A DNA stretch of 64,000 bases from Betaproteobacteria bacterium. Lineage in GTDB: Bacteria; Pseudomonadota; Gammaproteobacteria; Burkholderiales; Casimicrobiaceae. The stretch lies in the NCBI GenBank assembly GCA_029884335.1, contig JAOUIA010000006.1, positions 20,882-84,881 on the forward strand, given 5' to 3'. The notes beneath the pieces are model-generated. The model searched no databases. It saw nothing but the letters and a program-made list of their open reading frames with translations, and was not told the DNA's origin. Below, in pieces: positions 18,832-28,180 of the stretch (its first letter is position 1; each line of letters opens with the position of its first letter). The position numbers and the translations under genes are program-made.

Positions 18832-20188
18832 CTACAGCCGGCAGCCCCGCGAGCGCCATGGCCAGCTCGCCCTCGTCGTAGTCGAGGTCCTTGAGCTTGC
18901 CGCCGAAGTAGTCGATGTAGGCCTGCATGTCGAAGTGGCCGTGGCCGCAGAGGTTGAACAGGATCGCCTGCGAGCGGCCCTCCTCGCGGCAGCGGATCGC
19001 CTCGTCGATCGCGCCCTTCACCGCGTGGTTCGCCTCCGGCGCGGGCACGATGCCCTCGGCGCGCGCGAACGTCACGCCGGCCTCGAACACCTTCGTCTGG
19101 TGGTAGGCGCGCGCCTCGATGAGCCCAAGTTCCTTGAGGTGCGACACCATCGGCGCCATGCCGTGGTAGCGCAGGCCCCCGGCGTGGAAGCCGGGCGGCG
19201 TGAACGTGGAACCCAGCGTGTGCATCTTGGTGAGCGGGGTCAGGTGGCCCGTGTCGCCGAAGTCGTACGCGTACGTCCCGCGCGTGAGGCTCGGGCAGGC
19301 CGCAGGCTCGATGGCGACGATGCGCATCTTCTTTCCGCCCCGCAGTTGCTGGCCGAGGAACGGGAACACGATGCCGGCGAAGTTCGAGCCGCCGCCGGTG
19401 CAGCCGACGATGACGTCGGGCGAGTCGTCCGCCAGCGCCATCTGCTCGATCGCCTCGAGGCCGATCACCGTCTGGTGCAGCAGCACGTGGTTGAGCACCG
19501 AGCCCAGCGCGTACTTCGTGTCGTCGCGCTGCGCTGCGACTTCCACCGCCTCGGAGATCGCGATGCCGAGGCTGCCCGGGTGGTCGGCGCGCTGCGCGAG
19601 GATCGCGCGGCCCGAGGCGGTCTCCTTGGACGGCGAGGGCGTGCAGCGCGCGCCGTAGGTCTCCATCAGCGCGCGACGGTACGGCTTCTGGTCGTAGGAG
19701 ACGCGCACCATGAACACCTGCACCTCGAGGCCGAAGAGGGCGCCTGCGAACGCGAGCGAGCTGCCCCACTGGCCGGCGCCGGTCTCGGTGGAAAGGCGCT
19801 TCACGCCCGCTTCCTTGTTGTAGAACGCCTGCGCGACCGCGGTGTTCGGCTTGTGGCTGCCGGCCGGCGAGACGCCCTCGTACTTGTAGTAGATGCGCGC
19901 CGGCGTCTGCAGCGCCTTCTCCAGCCGCCGCGCGCGGAACAGCGGGGTCACGCGCCACTGCCGGTAGACGTCGCGCACCGGGCCGGGGATCTCGACCTCG
20001 CGCTCCGTCGTCACTTCCTGCTGGATGAGCGCCATCGGGAACAGCGGCGCAAGGTCGTCCGGCCCCACGGGCTTGTGCGTGCCCGGGTGCAGCACCGGTG
20101 GCAGCGGCTTCGGCAGGTCGGCCTGCAGGTTGTACCAGGCCTTCGGGATGCGGGATTCGTCGAGCAGGTACTTCACCGAGTCGGTCAT
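18824..20188 (-). CDS. trpB: TrpB2-type tryptophan synthase beta chain (PLP enzyme)
   Basis: A 454-residue TrpB2 (long-form, TrpA-independent class). The PLP lysine is Lys113 in [25 protein letters not shown] binds the substrate carboxylate; [11 protein letters not shown] holds the phosphate; the extra N-terminal stretch ([19 protein letters not shown]) and LIQQE mark TrpB2 rather than classical TrpB. These enzymes join serine and indole (possibly acting on other indole-like donors), often without a TrpA partner; no trpA is here. The stop codon lies in the end of a repeat. A 61-bp gap separates it from the upstream gene at 20250. Confidence 0.92.
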   Translation of the reverse strand: MTDSVKYLLDESRIPKAWYNLQADLPKPLPPVLHPGTHKPVGPDDLAPLFPMALIQQEVTTEREVEIPGPVRDVYRQWRVTPLFRARRLEKALQTPARIYYKYEGVSPAGSHKPNTAVAQAFYNKEAGVKRLSTETGAGQWGSSLAFAGALFGLEVQVFMVRVSYDQKPYRRALMETYGARCTPSPSKETASGRAILAQRADHPGSLGIAISEAVEVAAQRDDTKYALGSVLNHVLLHQTVIGLEAIEQMALADDSPDVIVGCTGGGSNFAGIVFPFLGQQLRGGKKMRIVAIEPAACPSLTRGTYAYDFGDTGHLTPLTKMHTLGSTFTPPGFHAGGLRYHGMAPMVSHLKELGLIEARAYHQTKVFEAGVTFARAEGIVPAPEANHAVKGAIDEAIRCREEGRSQAILFNLCGHGHFDMQAYIDYFGGKLKDLDYDEGELAMALAGLPAVAA

Positions 20189-20249
20189 CGTGGGCTCCGG
20201 GCGTTGCGCGCGGACGCGCTGGAATTCGGGGACGAGTGTAGCGTGCGGC

Positions 20250-21155
20250 TCAACCGGCGGCGTCGAAGTCGGAGAGCGCGGCGTCGCACCACGAGCGCAG
20301 GTCGGCAGGCACCTCGGCCATCAGAGCGACCATCCTCGCCCGCTGCGCGGCAGCCGATGCGGCGTCGCCGCCGGCGCGGTGCGCCCACGCCAGCGCCTCG
20401 TGCGCGTAGAAGCGCTCGAACGCGTCGGCCTCGGGCTCGCCGGCGTGCGCGTCGATCGTCGCCAGGCAAGCTTGCGCGTGGGCCAGCGCCAGCGCCGCAT
20501 CGCCCGCGATGGCGTGGCAGCGTGCGAGCTGGTGGTCGGCGCGCTCGGCGTTCACCCACGTTCCCGCCGACACCCAGAGGTCGCGCGAAGCGGACGCGGC
20601 GGCCAGCATCAGGGCATCGCGGGCGGCATCGCCGCGCGGGCCTTCGCGCAGGTCGGCGGCGAGGTTGTTGCAAGTGGCGGCGAGCCCGCGGCGCGCGGAC
20701 GCGTCCGGATGCGACAGGGCGGCGGGCGCCTCCGCGCGCAGCATGGCGAGCGCGTCGCCTGCGCGGCCGCGCGCGATCCAGGCGCTCCACAGGCTCTGCA
20801 GCGCGCGCCAGCGGACTCCTTCGGGGGGGGCCGGCACCGCGCGGCCGGAGAGCGTGTCGATCACCCAGCGCGCTCGCTGCAGCGCCGCCTGCGTTTCCGC
20901 CGCTGCGAGCGTGGCGGCGGGCAGGGAAGCGAGGAAGCGCTCCAGGCCTTCGGCGTCGGCGAGGTGCGCAATCCACACGTGCTCGGCGAGGACGATCGCG
21001 CCGGCGCTGTCGGCGTCGGCACGCAGCGCGGCGGCGCGCCCGGCGAGCGCGGCGGCGACCTCGCGCGGGCGCTGCGCGTGCGCGTCCCACGCGAGCGACA
21101 CGAACGTGGCGAGGTCGGCGGCGGAGGCGAGGCTTGCGGACTCGGGAGCAGTCAT
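20250..21155 (-). CDS. Uncharacterised Ala-rich helical protein (TPR-like)
   Basis: A 301-residue soluble, almost wholly alpha-helical protein. Repeating helix pairs with small residues at fixed spacing ([40 protein letters not shown]) suggest tetratricopeptide-like repeats across residues 40-290. No catalytic motif or signal peptide is visible. The ATG at 21155 is favoured over one at 21179 because GGAG lies 9 bp before it. It lies between lptG and the TrpB2 gene on one strand; no role is proposed. Confidence 0.75.
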   Translation of the reverse strand: MTAPESASLASAADLATFVSLAWDAHAQRPREVAAALAGRAAALRADADSAGAIVLAEHVWIAHLADAEGLERFLASLPAATLAAAETQAALQRARWVIDTLSGRAVPAPPEGVRWRALQSLWSAWIARGRAGDALAMLRAEAPAALSHPDASARRGLAATCNNLAADLREGPRGDAARDALMLAAASASRDLWVSAGTWVNAERADHQLARCHAIAGDAALALAHAQACLATIDAHAGEPEADAFERFYAHEALAWAHRAGGDAASAAAQRARMVALMAEVPADLRSWCDAALSDFDAAG

Positions 21156-21225
21156 GGTGCGGTCTCCATGGCGATCCATTGTCTCCCGTCGCCTGCGTCG
21201 CTGGGAGCGGGTCGGGGTGCCGGCA

Positions 21226-22308
21226 TCAGCGCCGCTCTATCCACCACAGCAGCGCGACGCCGATGCCGACGAACACGGCGATCGGGAACGCGGCGGCGAA
21301 CAGCGGCGGCCAGTCGTTGAGCACGGCGAGGTTCGAGAACAGCCGGCCGAGCAGGAAGAACGCGAGGCCGAGCATCGTGCCGGTGAAGATGCGCACGCCC
21401 ACGCCACCGGTGCGGCCCTGGAAGTGCGCGAACGGCAGGGCGAGCACCATCATCACCAGCACGGCCAGCGGGTAGAAGATCTTGTGCCAGAACGCGATCT
21501 CGAATCGCGAGGTCTTCTGCGCGTTGCCCGACAGCACGCGGATGTTGTCCCACAGCGTGCCGAGCTCGAGTCGCTCGGGCGCGACCTGGTAGACGGTGAG
21601 GATCGACGGGCGCAGCACGGTCTCCCAGACTTCCTCGGGCACCGTGACCTGGCGCGCCGAGTCGCCCGCGATCTCGGTCACATTGACGTTCTTCAGCTGC
21701 CAGCGGCCCGCCTGCAAAAAGCGCCCGGACTCGGCCCGGCGCACGCGCGCCAGCCTGAGGTCCGAGTCGAATTCGTAGATGCGCACGCCGACGATCGACA
21801 GGTCGGCCAGCACCGAGCGCACGTTGACGAACGTGAGGTCCTGCTTGAACCAGAAGCCGGAGTCGAACTGCTGCGCCACCACCGACGACACGTCGCCGCG
21901 GGCGCTTGCGCGCAGCGTCTGCGCGAGGCGCTCGGAAGGCGGGGCGATGAACTCGCCGGCGAGGAACGTGGCGATCGCCAGCGGAATGCCGACGCGCAGC
22001 ACGGCCCAGCCGACCTGCCACAGCGACGCGCCCGAGACGCGCATCACCGTGTACTCGGAATTGCTGACCAGCTGCGAGATCGCGAACAGCGTTCCGATCA
22101 GCGCGGAGACGGGGAACAGCTCGTAGGCTCGCGCGGGAAGGTGCAGCGCGACGTAGGTGAGCGCCTTGCCGATGCCGTAGGTGCCGGTGCCGACGTCGCG
22201 CAGCTCGTAGATGACGTCGAAGAACGCGAACAGCATGAGCAGGCCGCCGAACACGACCAGCGTCGAGACCAGGACCTCGCGCCCGAGGTAGCGGGTGAGG
22301 GTCGGCAT
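21226..22308 (-). CDS. lptG: LPS export system permease LptG
   Basis: A 360-residue inner-membrane permease of the LptB2FG transporter that pulls lipopolysaccharide from the inner membrane toward LptC/LptA. Three N-terminal membrane segments (YLGREVLVSTLVVFGGLLML, then about 60-80 and 100-120), a periplasmic beta-jellyroll (about 130-260) and three C-terminal segments ending WWIERR. The phrase SELYTVMRVSGAS-like 'SNSEYTVMRVSGASLWQ' marks the coupling helix to LptB. It starts 10 bp after lptF. The ATG at 22308 is preferred to a GTG 6 bp upstream. Confidence 0.94.
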   Translation of the reverse strand: MPTLTRYLGREVLVSTLVVFGGLLMLFAFFDVIYELRDVGTGTYGIGKALTYVALHLPARAYELFPVSALIGTLFAISQLVSNSEYTVMRVSGASLWQVGWAVLRVGIPLAIATFLAGEFIAPPSERLAQTLRASARGDVSSVVAQQFDSGFWFKQDLTFVNVRSVLADLSIVGVRIYEFDSDLRLARVRRAESGRFLQAGRWQLKNVNVTEIAGDSARQVTVPEEVWETVLRPSILTVYQVAPERLELGTLWDNIRVLSGNAQKTSRFEIAFWHKIFYPLAVLVMMVLALPFAHFQGRTGGVGVRIFTGTMLGLAFFLLGRLFSNLAVLNDWPPLFAAAFPIAVFVGIGVALLWWIERR

Positions 22309-22318
22309 CGCCACGGTG

Positions 22319-23413
22319 TCAGGCTGCCGAAGGAGCGGGCCGGCGCAGGCGCCAGCCGGCGACCGCCATGCGGTGGCGGAACAGCAGGAAGACGACCAGC
22401 GCCGCCGCGGCGTGGGGAACCAGGAGGCCGGTCCAGAAGCCGACCTTGCCCTGCGCGATCAGGCTCTGCACAACGTTGAGGCTGTTGCTGTACACCATGT
22501 AGATGAACGCCGCGGCGAGCAGGTTGAACGAGCGGCCCATCCGCGGGTTCACCTGCCCCAGCGGCACGGCGGCGAGCGTCAGCAGCAGGGCCATGAGCGG
22601 CACGGACAGCCGCCAGAAGAGTTCGCTGCGCTCGAAGTTGCCGTCGCGAGCGAAGAGGTCGGCGGTGGGTATCGCCTTGCGCGACGCGGGCAGCGCGCGC
22701 GCCTCCGCGGGCTCGATGCGCCGTCCGAGCCGCTCGAACTCGATCATGCGGTACTCGAGCGTGCCCGGCTTCGCCTCGTAGCGCCGCCCGTCCTCGAGGA
22801 CGAGGAAGCGGTCGCCGTTGGCGGCTTCCTCGAGCCGCGCGATGCGCGCGACGGTCGTCTCGTCCTTCGCCTCGTCGGTCGAGCGCAGGAAGACGTTGCG
22901 GATCGTGCCGTCGAACGTGTTCACGCTCTCGACGAACACGACGAGCTTGGCGCGCTTGAACTCGCGGAACAATCCCGGTGCGAGCAGCGCGATCTCCTCG
23001 CGCGACTCGAGCTGGCGCTCGAACTCGAGCTTGCGCCGTTCCGCCCACGGCGAGAGGAAGAGCGAGAGCGCCACGATGGCGGCGAGGAAGGGCGCCGCGA
23101 ACAGCAGGATCGGCTTCAGCCAGTCGGCCAGCGAGCGGCCCGCCGTGAACCAGACGATCATCTCGCTGTCCCGGTACCAGCGGGTCATCACCAGCAGCAC
23201 CGTCAGGAACAGCGCGACGGTCAGCAGGACGTTGAGGTAGAAGACGGCGTTGAAGCCGAGCAGGGCGAGGATGCCCTCGGAAGCCACGGTCCCCCCGGCC
23301 GCCCGGGCCAGCAGGCGCAGCACGAGGTTGGTGAACAGGATGGCGGTCAGGACCACGAACAGCCCGACCGCGGTCAGCGTCAGCTCGCGCACCAGGCTGC
23401 GGCGAAAAATCAT
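22319..23413 (-). CDS. lptF: LPS export system permease LptF
   Basis: A 364-residue partner of LptG with the same 3+3 membrane layout: N-terminal segments at about 15-35, 55-80 and 100-120, a periplasmic jellyroll (about 130-265) and three C-terminal segments. The coupling-helix region reads VLLVMTRWYRDSEMIVWFTAG, and PLGQVNPRMGRSFNLL is typical of LptF. It is divergent from pepA across a 101-bp spacer, the standard proteobacterial order. Confidence 0.94.
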   Translation of the reverse strand: MIFRRSLVRELTLTAVGLFVVLTAILFTNLVLRLLARAAGGTVASEGILALLGFNAVFYLNVLLTVALFLTVLLVMTRWYRDSEMIVWFTAGRSLADWLKPILLFAAPFLAAIVALSLFLSPWAERRKLEFERQLESREEIALLAPGLFREFKRAKLVVFVESVNTFDGTIRNVFLRSTDEAKDETTVARIARLEEAANGDRFLVLEDGRRYEAKPGTLEYRMIEFERLGRRIEPAEARALPASRKAIPTADLFARDGNFERSELFWRLSVPLMALLLTLAAVPLGQVNPRMGRSFNLLAAAFIYMVYSNSLNVVQSLIAQGKVGFWTGLLVPHAAAALVVFLLFRHRMAVAGWRLRRPAPSAA

Positions 23414-23428
23414 GACGGCGGGAAAACT

Positions 23429-23458
23429 TTTGACTTTTTCGCCGAAACCCGGAAATAA
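23429..23458 (+). promoter_or_regulatory. Sigma-70 promoter of pepA
   Basis: TTGACT (23429-23434), 18-bp spacer, AATAAT (23453-23458), 57 bp before the pepA ATG in an unusually AT-rich divergent spacer. Confidence 0.7.
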
Positions 23459-23514
23459 TTGCCCGGAACTCCCGTTAGCGCAAGGAATTGCGCGGGACGC
23501 CGACAGGTGACGCG

Positions 23515-25014
23515 ATGGAATTTACCATAAAAAGCGGTAGCCCCGAGAAGCAGCGCAGCGCCTGCGTCGTCGTCGGCGTGTTCGACAACCGCAAGCTGTC
23601 GCTGTCGGCCGAATTGATCGACCGCGCCAGCAACGGCTACATCGGCGAGATCATCCGCCGCGGCGACATGGAGGGCAAGCTCGGGGCCACGCTGCTGCTG
23701 CACAACGTGCGCGGCACGCTGGCCGACCGCGTGCTGCTCGTCGGCCTGGGCAAGGAGCGCGACTTCCGCGACAAGGAGTTCCGCGCGGCGGTGCGCGCGG
23801 CGGTCAAGCTGCTCAACGAGACCGGCTCCTACGAGGCGGTGATCTACCTGACCGAGGAGAAGGTCAAGCGCCGCGAGGTTGGCTGGCGCGTCGAGCACGC
23901 GGTGGTCGTGGCGATGGAGGCGGTCTACCGCTTCGACCAGATGAAGAGCCAGCCGACCGAGGTCCGCCGTCCCCTGCGCAAGCTCACGCTCTCCGTGCCG
24001 CAGCGATCCGACCTCGCGGCCGGCGAGAAGGCGGCGGCGCGCGGGCTCGCCATCGCGCACGGCGCCGACCTCGCGCGCGATCTCGGCAACCTGCCGGCCA
24101 ACGTGTGCACGCCCGGGCTCCTGGGCGAGCGCGCTCTGGAACTCGCGCAGCAGTTTCCCGCGCTCAAGGTGCAGGTCCTCGAGCGCGCCGAGATCGAGGC
24201 GCTGGGCATGGGCTCGTTCCTCTCCGTGTCGGCCGGCACCGAGGAGCCGCCGCGCTTCATCGTCATGGAGTACATGAACTCGCCGCGGAAGGCGCGCCCG
24301 TTCGTGCTGGTCGGCAAGGGCATCACGTTCGACAGCGGCGGCATCTCGATCAAGCCCGCGCCGGACATGGACCACATGAAGTTCGACATGTGCGGCGCGG
24401 CGGCGGTGTTCGGGACGCTGCGCGCCATCCTCGAGCTCGCGCCGCCGCTGTCGGTGGTGGGGCTCGTGCCCGCGTGCGAGAACCTCCCCTCGGGCAAGGC
24501 GACGAAGCCGGGCGACATCGTGAAGAGCATGTCGGGCCAGACCATCGAGGTGCTCAACACCGACGCCGAGGGCCGGCTCATCCTGGCCGACGCGCTCACC
24601 TACGCCGAGCGCTACGAGCCGGAGGCGGTCGTCGACGTCGCCACGCTGACCGGCGCGATGGTGATCGCGCTGGGTCACGTCGCCTGCGGCGTGTTCAGCA
24701 ACAGCGACGCACTGGCGCGCGAGCTGGTCGCGGCCGGCGAGGAGGCCTGCGACCGCGGCTGGCAGCTGCCGCTGTGGGACGACTACCACGAGGGGCTGGC
24801 GAGCAACTTCGCCGACTTCGCCAACGTCGGCGGGCGCGCGGGCGGCAGCATCGTCGCTGCGTGCTTCCTGTCGAAGTTCGCGCGGAAGTACGACTGGGCG
24901 CACCTCGACATCGCCGGCATCTCGCACCGCGACGGCAAGGAGAAGGGCGCGACCGGCCGGCCGGTGCCGCTGCTGACCACGTGGCTGCTGGCGCAGGACA
25001 ACGCCCCGGCATGA
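23515..25014 (+). CDS. pepA: Leucyl aminopeptidase (cytosol aminopeptidase)
   Basis: A 499-residue M17 aminopeptidase that removes N-terminal residues and in many bacteria also binds DNA. The two-metal catalytic domain shows GKGITFDSGGISIKP, DMCGAAAV, the signature NTDAEGRLILADALTYA and ATLTGAMVIALGH. Size equals the E. coli enzyme (503). The ATG at 23515 opens MEFTIKSGS; an earlier start would overlap the promoter leader. holC follows 88 bp later, the conserved pepA-holC order. Confidence 0.96.
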   Translation: MEFTIKSGSPEKQRSACVVVGVFDNRKLSLSAELIDRASNGYIGEIIRRGDMEGKLGATLLLHNVRGTLADRVLLVGLGKERDFRDKEFRAAVRAAVKLLNETGSYEAVIYLTEEKVKRREVGWRVEHAVVVAMEAVYRFDQMKSQPTEVRRPLRKLTLSVPQRSDLAAGEKAAARGLAIAHGADLARDLGNLPANVCTPGLLGERALELAQQFPALKVQVLERAEIEALGMGSFLSVSAGTEEPPRFIVMEYMNSPRKARPFVLVGKGITFDSGGISIKPAPDMDHMKFDMCGAAAVFGTLRAILELAPPLSVVGLVPACENLPSGKATKPGDIVKSMSGQTIEVLNTDAEGRLILADALTYAERYEPEAVVDVATLTGAMVIALGHVACGVFSNSDALARELVAAGEEACDRGWQLPLWDDYHEGLASNFADFANVGGRAGGSIVAACFLSKFARKYDWAHLDIAGISHRDGKEKGATGRPVPLLTTWLLAQDNAPA

Positions 25015-25102
25015 AACATCCCCTCGCACGGGCTGCGCTTGCTGCCCCCCGGCGGCCGGCCGGTGGCTTCGGACGGGCCTGCGCCACTGACGTGCGCACG
25101 CG

Positions 25103-25531
25103 ATGACCGTCATCGATTTCTACACGCACGTCGACGACCCGATCGCCGTGGCCGCGCGCCTGGTGGCGAAGGCCTGGCCCGCGCACCCGGCCGTGCGCAT
25201 AGTGACGCCCGACGCGGATGCGACCGAGCGCCTCGACCGGCTGCTGTGGACGGCGCCGGCGACCGGTTTCCTGCCGCACTGCCGCCTGTCGAGCGCGCAC
25301 GCGGACGCGACGCCGATCATCGTCGACCACGTGGCGGAGCACGACGGGCCGGCGTGCGTGCTGATCAACCTGGCGCCAGCGCCGCCGCCGTTCTTCAGCC
25401 GCTTCGAGCGGCTCGCCGAGGTCGTCGGCTCCGACGACGAAGCGGTGGCGGCCGGCCGCGAACGCTACCGCTACTACCGCGAGCGCGGCTACGAATTGCG
25501 CGCGCACAACGTCGCTGCCCTTCGACGCTGA
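25103..25531 (+). CDS. holC: DNA polymerase III subunit chi
   Basis: A 142-residue clamp-loader accessory subunit that bridges the psi subunit and single-strand binding protein. The opening TVIDFYTHVDDPIAVAARLVAKAW and the later WTAPATGFLPHCRLSS...TPIIVDH and VLINLAPAPPPFFSRFERLAEVVG are characteristic of HolC. The ATG at 25103 is in frame with no better alternative. It lies between pepA and a low-complexity protein gene that starts 4 bp after its stop. Confidence 0.92.
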   Translation: MTVIDFYTHVDDPIAVAARLVAKAWPAHPAVRIVTPDADATERLDRLLWTAPATGFLPHCRLSSAHADATPIIVDHVAEHDGPACVLINLAPAPPPFFSRFERLAEVVGSDDEAVAAGRERYRYYRERGYELRAHNVAALRR

Positions 25532-25535
25532 TCCC

Positions 25536-26879
25536 ATGCCCACCGCGCGCGAACTGCTCGAGCAGGCCGATGCGCTGATGCGGCGCAAGCAGGACGCCGC
25601 CGTGCCCCGCATCGAAGGCGGGGAGTCGCTGCAGGGGCCGACGACCGACTCGGCATTCGTGCCGACCCACGCGCCGGCGCCCGCAACGCCGTCGGCGCCC
25701 CCGTCCCCGACGGCACGCGGCGATGCGCCGCCGCCGGGTACGGCAGCGGCCGCGGTGTATTCGGCCATGCGCTGGAGCGCGCCCGCCGCGCCTGCGGGCG
25801 TGACGACGACGTCGCCGGCATTTGCGCCGCCGCCGCTCGTCTCGCCGCGCACGATTCAGCGCGAGCCGATCGCTCCGTCGGTGGCGCGCACCGCGCTGCC
25901 GGTCGATCCCACCGAGCCCCCGGCGTTCCCCGCTCCCGCGCCGGCGCTTGCGCCGGCGAGCGTGATCGAGCAGGACTTCCCGACGCTCGTCGATGCCGTC
26001 GATGAGGAAGCGATCGGCGAGCACCCGGACGACGTTCCGCTGCTTACGGACGCCGTCGATCCGCTGTCCGACGAGCCGGTTCTCGAGGATCTCGATGAGC
26101 CGTCGGTGTGGACGCCCACGCTCGGAGGCGCGACGACGGTGCGCGTCGGCGCTCCGTCGCAGTCGCCCGCGGTGCCCGTCGCGCCCCCGTCGCCGCCGAG
26201 CGGCCGCGATCCGCTTGGCCTCGACCGCCCGCCGCCGGGATTCGTTCCCGCGCCGGCGGCGCAGTGGACCGACCGCGAGCCGCCGGCGGACGGCGTACCG
26301 TCGCCCGAGCGCGTTGCGGAAACGCCTTCGGCGCCCGGCACCGCTGAAGTTCCTGTCCCGCCGGCCCCCGTCGAGGTTCCACGTCCGGTCGTCGCCGAAG
26401 CCCCGGCCGCTGTCGTCGTCGAGGTTTCTCCTGCGGTCGTCATCGACGTTCCGCCGCCGGTCGTCGTCGAGGCTCCGCCTCCGGTCGGCGAATCGCCGCA
26501 GTCCGCGGTTGTCGAGGCGGAGGCCGTCGAGGCGGAGGTTGTCGAGGCGGAGGTCGTCGAGGCGGAGGTCGTCGAGGCGGAGGTCGTCGAGGCGATGCCG
26601 GTGGCCGAAGCGGCGCCGGCGCACGCCGCGCTGGCGCCGCTCGACGACGCTCGCGTGCGCGAGATCGCCGAGGAGATCGGCATGCAGGTGCTGCAGCGGA
26701 TCGACATCTTCACCGACACCGAGCTGCGCGCGAGGCTCGGCGAGCGGCTGAAGCCGGTCGTCGACCGTGTGAGCGTCGACCTCGTCACGGCGATCAATCA
26801 GCACGTCGGCGAGTTGCTGCGCGCCTACGTCGCCGAGGCGATCGAGCGCGAGATCGACGGCTGGCGCAACCGCCAGTAG
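25536..26879 (+). CDS. Low-complexity Pro/Ala/Val-rich protein with conserved ends, holC-linked
   Basis: A 447-residue protein with three parts: an N-terminal helix (PTARELLEQADALMRRK), a disordered Pro/Ala/Val-rich middle of about 330 residues, and a helical C-terminal domain (about 370-447: REIAEEIGMQVLQRIDIFTD...HVGELLRAYVAEAIEREID). Two short acidic motifs, FPTLVDAVD and VPLLTDAVD, resemble those in the DUF2486-type proteins found after holC in Burkholderia; this link is from memory. No signal peptide or membrane segment. A 15-bp DNA tandem repeat encodes VVEAE pentapeptides before the C-terminal domain. Function unknown. Confidence 0.75.
   Translation: MPTARELLEQADALMRRKQDAAVPRIEGGESLQGPTTDSAFVPTHAPAPATPSAPPSPTARGDAPPPGTAAAAVYSAMRWSAPAAPAGVTTTSPAFAPPPLVSPRTIQREPIAPSVARTALPVDPTEPPAFPAPAPALAPASVIEQDFPTLVDAVDEEAIGEHPDDVPLLTDAVDPLSDEPVLEDLDEPSVWTPTLGGATTVRVGAPSQSPAVPVAPPSPPSGRDPLGLDRPPPGFVPAPAAQWTDREPPADGVPSPERVAETPSAPGTAEVPVPPAPVEVPRPVVAEAPAAVVVEVSPAVVIDVPPPVVVEAPPPVGESPQSAVVEAEAVEAEVVEAEVVEAEVVEAEVVEAMPVAEAAPAHAALAPLDDARVREIAEEIGMQVLQRIDIFTDTELRARLGERLKPVVDRVSVDLVTAINQHVGELLRAYVAEAIEREIDGWRNRQ
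26511..26597 (+). repeat. 15-bp tandem repeat inside the holC-linked gene
   Basis: About 5.7 copies of GTCGAGGCGGAGGTC, encoding repeated Val-Glu-Ala-Glu-Val. The last three full copies (26541, 26556, 26571) are identical, which suggests recent slippage and in-frame length variation between strains. Confidence 0.9.
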
Positions 26880-26931
26880 GATGTAGCGCGCCTCCGGGAG
26901 GGGCCGTCGGGCCGGCGCGTATCATTTGCGC

Positions 26932-27381
26932 GTGCCCGCCTTTGCCCAGCCGTCGCTCCGTGCCGTGCGCCCCGATCCGGGGCGCGCGCACGCGTTGCTG
27001 TCCGGCCGCGGCGCCCGCGCGACGCGTGCGCGGATCGACGTGCTGGCGGTGCTGCTGGCGACCGGCGACGCGCTATCGCACCACGACGTGGAACGCTGCC
27101 TGCCGCGCGGCCACGGCATCGACCGCGTGACGCTCTACCGGGTGCTCGACTGGCTGACCGCGCAAGGGCTCGCGCACAAGGTCGCAGGCGACGACCGCGT
27201 GTGGCGCTACTCGGCCGCGGGGCACGCGGCCGGCGCGCACGCGCACTTCCAGTGCAGGGACTGCGGCCGCGTGGTCTGCCTCGACGGGGCGCGCGTGCCG
27301 GCCATCCCGCTGCCGGCGGGCTTCCGTCGCAACGAGGTCGAAGTCACCGTGAAGGGCACTTGCGCTGCCTGCCGCGCGTGA
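26932..27381 (+). CDS. Fur-family metalloregulator (Zur-like)
   Basis: A 149-residue Fur-fold repressor. The N-terminal winged helix covers residues 15-90 (RGARATRARIDVLAVLLATGDALSHHDVERCL and the recognition helix GIDRVTLYRVLDWLTAQGL), and the dimer domain has a structural Cys4 zinc site, Cys108/Cys111 (CRDC) and Cys144/Cys147 (CAAC), with HAHFQ in front. It begins an apparent unit with an ABC transporter, an exported protease-like protein and DUF3299, so zinc control is inferred. A TATCAT box ends 6 bp before the GTG at 26932, so the message may be leaderless; a TTG at 26926 is the alternative start. Confidence 0.85.
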   Translation: MPAFAQPSLRAVRPDPGRAHALLSGRGARATRARIDVLAVLLATGDALSHHDVERCLPRGHGIDRVTLYRVLDWLTAQGLAHKVAGDDRVWRYSAAGHAAGAHAHFQCRDCGRVVCLDGARVPAIPLPAGFRRNEVEVTVKGTCAACRA

Positions 27382-27423
27382 CCGCGGGCCGCAGTCGCGC
27401 CGTCTGCGAGTGGACTTGCAGCC

Positions 27424-28071
27424 ATGTTCGAGCTGACCGATGTCGAGCACCGGTACGGGACCGTGCGCGCCCTCGCGGTGCCGTCGTGGCGTGCACAGGC
27501 CGGCGAGCAGTGGCTGCTCGCGGGAGCGTCGGGCAGCGGCAAGTCGACGCTGCTCCACATACTCGCGGGACTGACGACGCCGAGCGCCGGCCGCGTCGTG
27601 GTCGCAGGTCAGGATCTCGCTGCCCTTGCGGGCGGCGCGCGCGACCGCTGGCGCGGCCGCCACGTCGGCGTGGTGCCGCAGAAGCTGCATCTGATCGGCG
27701 CGGTGAGCGTGTTCGACAACCTGCGGCTGGCGTGCACGATGGCGGGGCTGCGTGTCGAAGAGGCGCGCATCCGCGCGCTGCTCGCGGCCGTGCAGGTCGC
27801 CGACCTCGCGCAGCGGCGGCCGGGGGAGCTCTCGCAGGGGCAGGCGCAGCGCGTGGCGATCGCGCGCGCGGTCGTCAACCGGCCCGCGCTGCTGCTCGCC
27901 GACGAACCCACGGCGAGCCTCGACGACGCGAGCGCAGCGGCGGCATTGGAACTGCTGCGAACGCAGGCGCGCGAGGCGGGTGCGACGCTCGTCGTCGCCT
28001 CGCACGACGCGCGCGTCAGGCCGCTGTTGCCGCGCACCTACCAGCTGTCCGAAGTCGCGGCGGCGGCATGA
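27424..28071 (+). CDS. ABC transporter ATPase, LolD/MacB family
   Basis: A 215-residue nucleotide-binding subunit with Walker A GASGSGKST (about residues 36-44), Q-loop VVPQKLHLIG, signature LSQGQAQR, Walker B ALLLADEPTASLD and the switch SHDAR. It belongs to the LolD/FtsE/MacB branch that works with FtsX-type permeases to move substrates within the periplasm or extract lipoproteins rather than import. It is 42 bp after the Fur-like gene and 109 bp before its permease; a palindromic repeat fills that gap. Confidence 0.9.
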   Translation: MFELTDVEHRYGTVRALAVPSWRAQAGEQWLLAGASGSGKSTLLHILAGLTTPSAGRVVVAGQDLAALAGGARDRWRGRHVGVVPQKLHLIGAVSVFDNLRLACTMAGLRVEEARIRALLAAVQVADLAQRRPGELSQGQAQRVAIARAVVNRPALLLADEPTASLDDASAAAALELLRTQAREAGATLVVASHDARVRPLLPRTYQLSEVAAAA

Positions 28072-28077
28072 TGCGTG

Positions 28078-28172
28078 CCCTCACCCCCAGCCCCTCTCCC
28101 GGCGTACGCCGGGAGAGGGGAGTTTTTCACGCCCCTCTCCTGCGCCAGTGGGAGAGGGGCCAGGGGTGAGGG
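28078..28172. repeat. Palindromic repeat (second family) inside the ABC operon
   Basis: CCCTCACCCCCAGCCCCTCT (from 28078) is mirrored by GAGGGGCCAGGGGTGAGGG (to 28172). Inside is a perfect small hairpin, TCTCCCGGCG-TA-CGCCGGGAGA (about 28095-28116), followed by AGTTTTT. A related element lies at 54441-54562. It separates the ATPase and permease genes and could uncouple their expression. Confidence 0.8.
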
Positions 28173-28180
28173 AAGACGCG

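Noticed and set aside
26511..26597. Short regularly spaced repeats considered as a CRISPR array
   Set aside because: Units are contiguous 15-mers with no spacers and lie in frame in a coding region.
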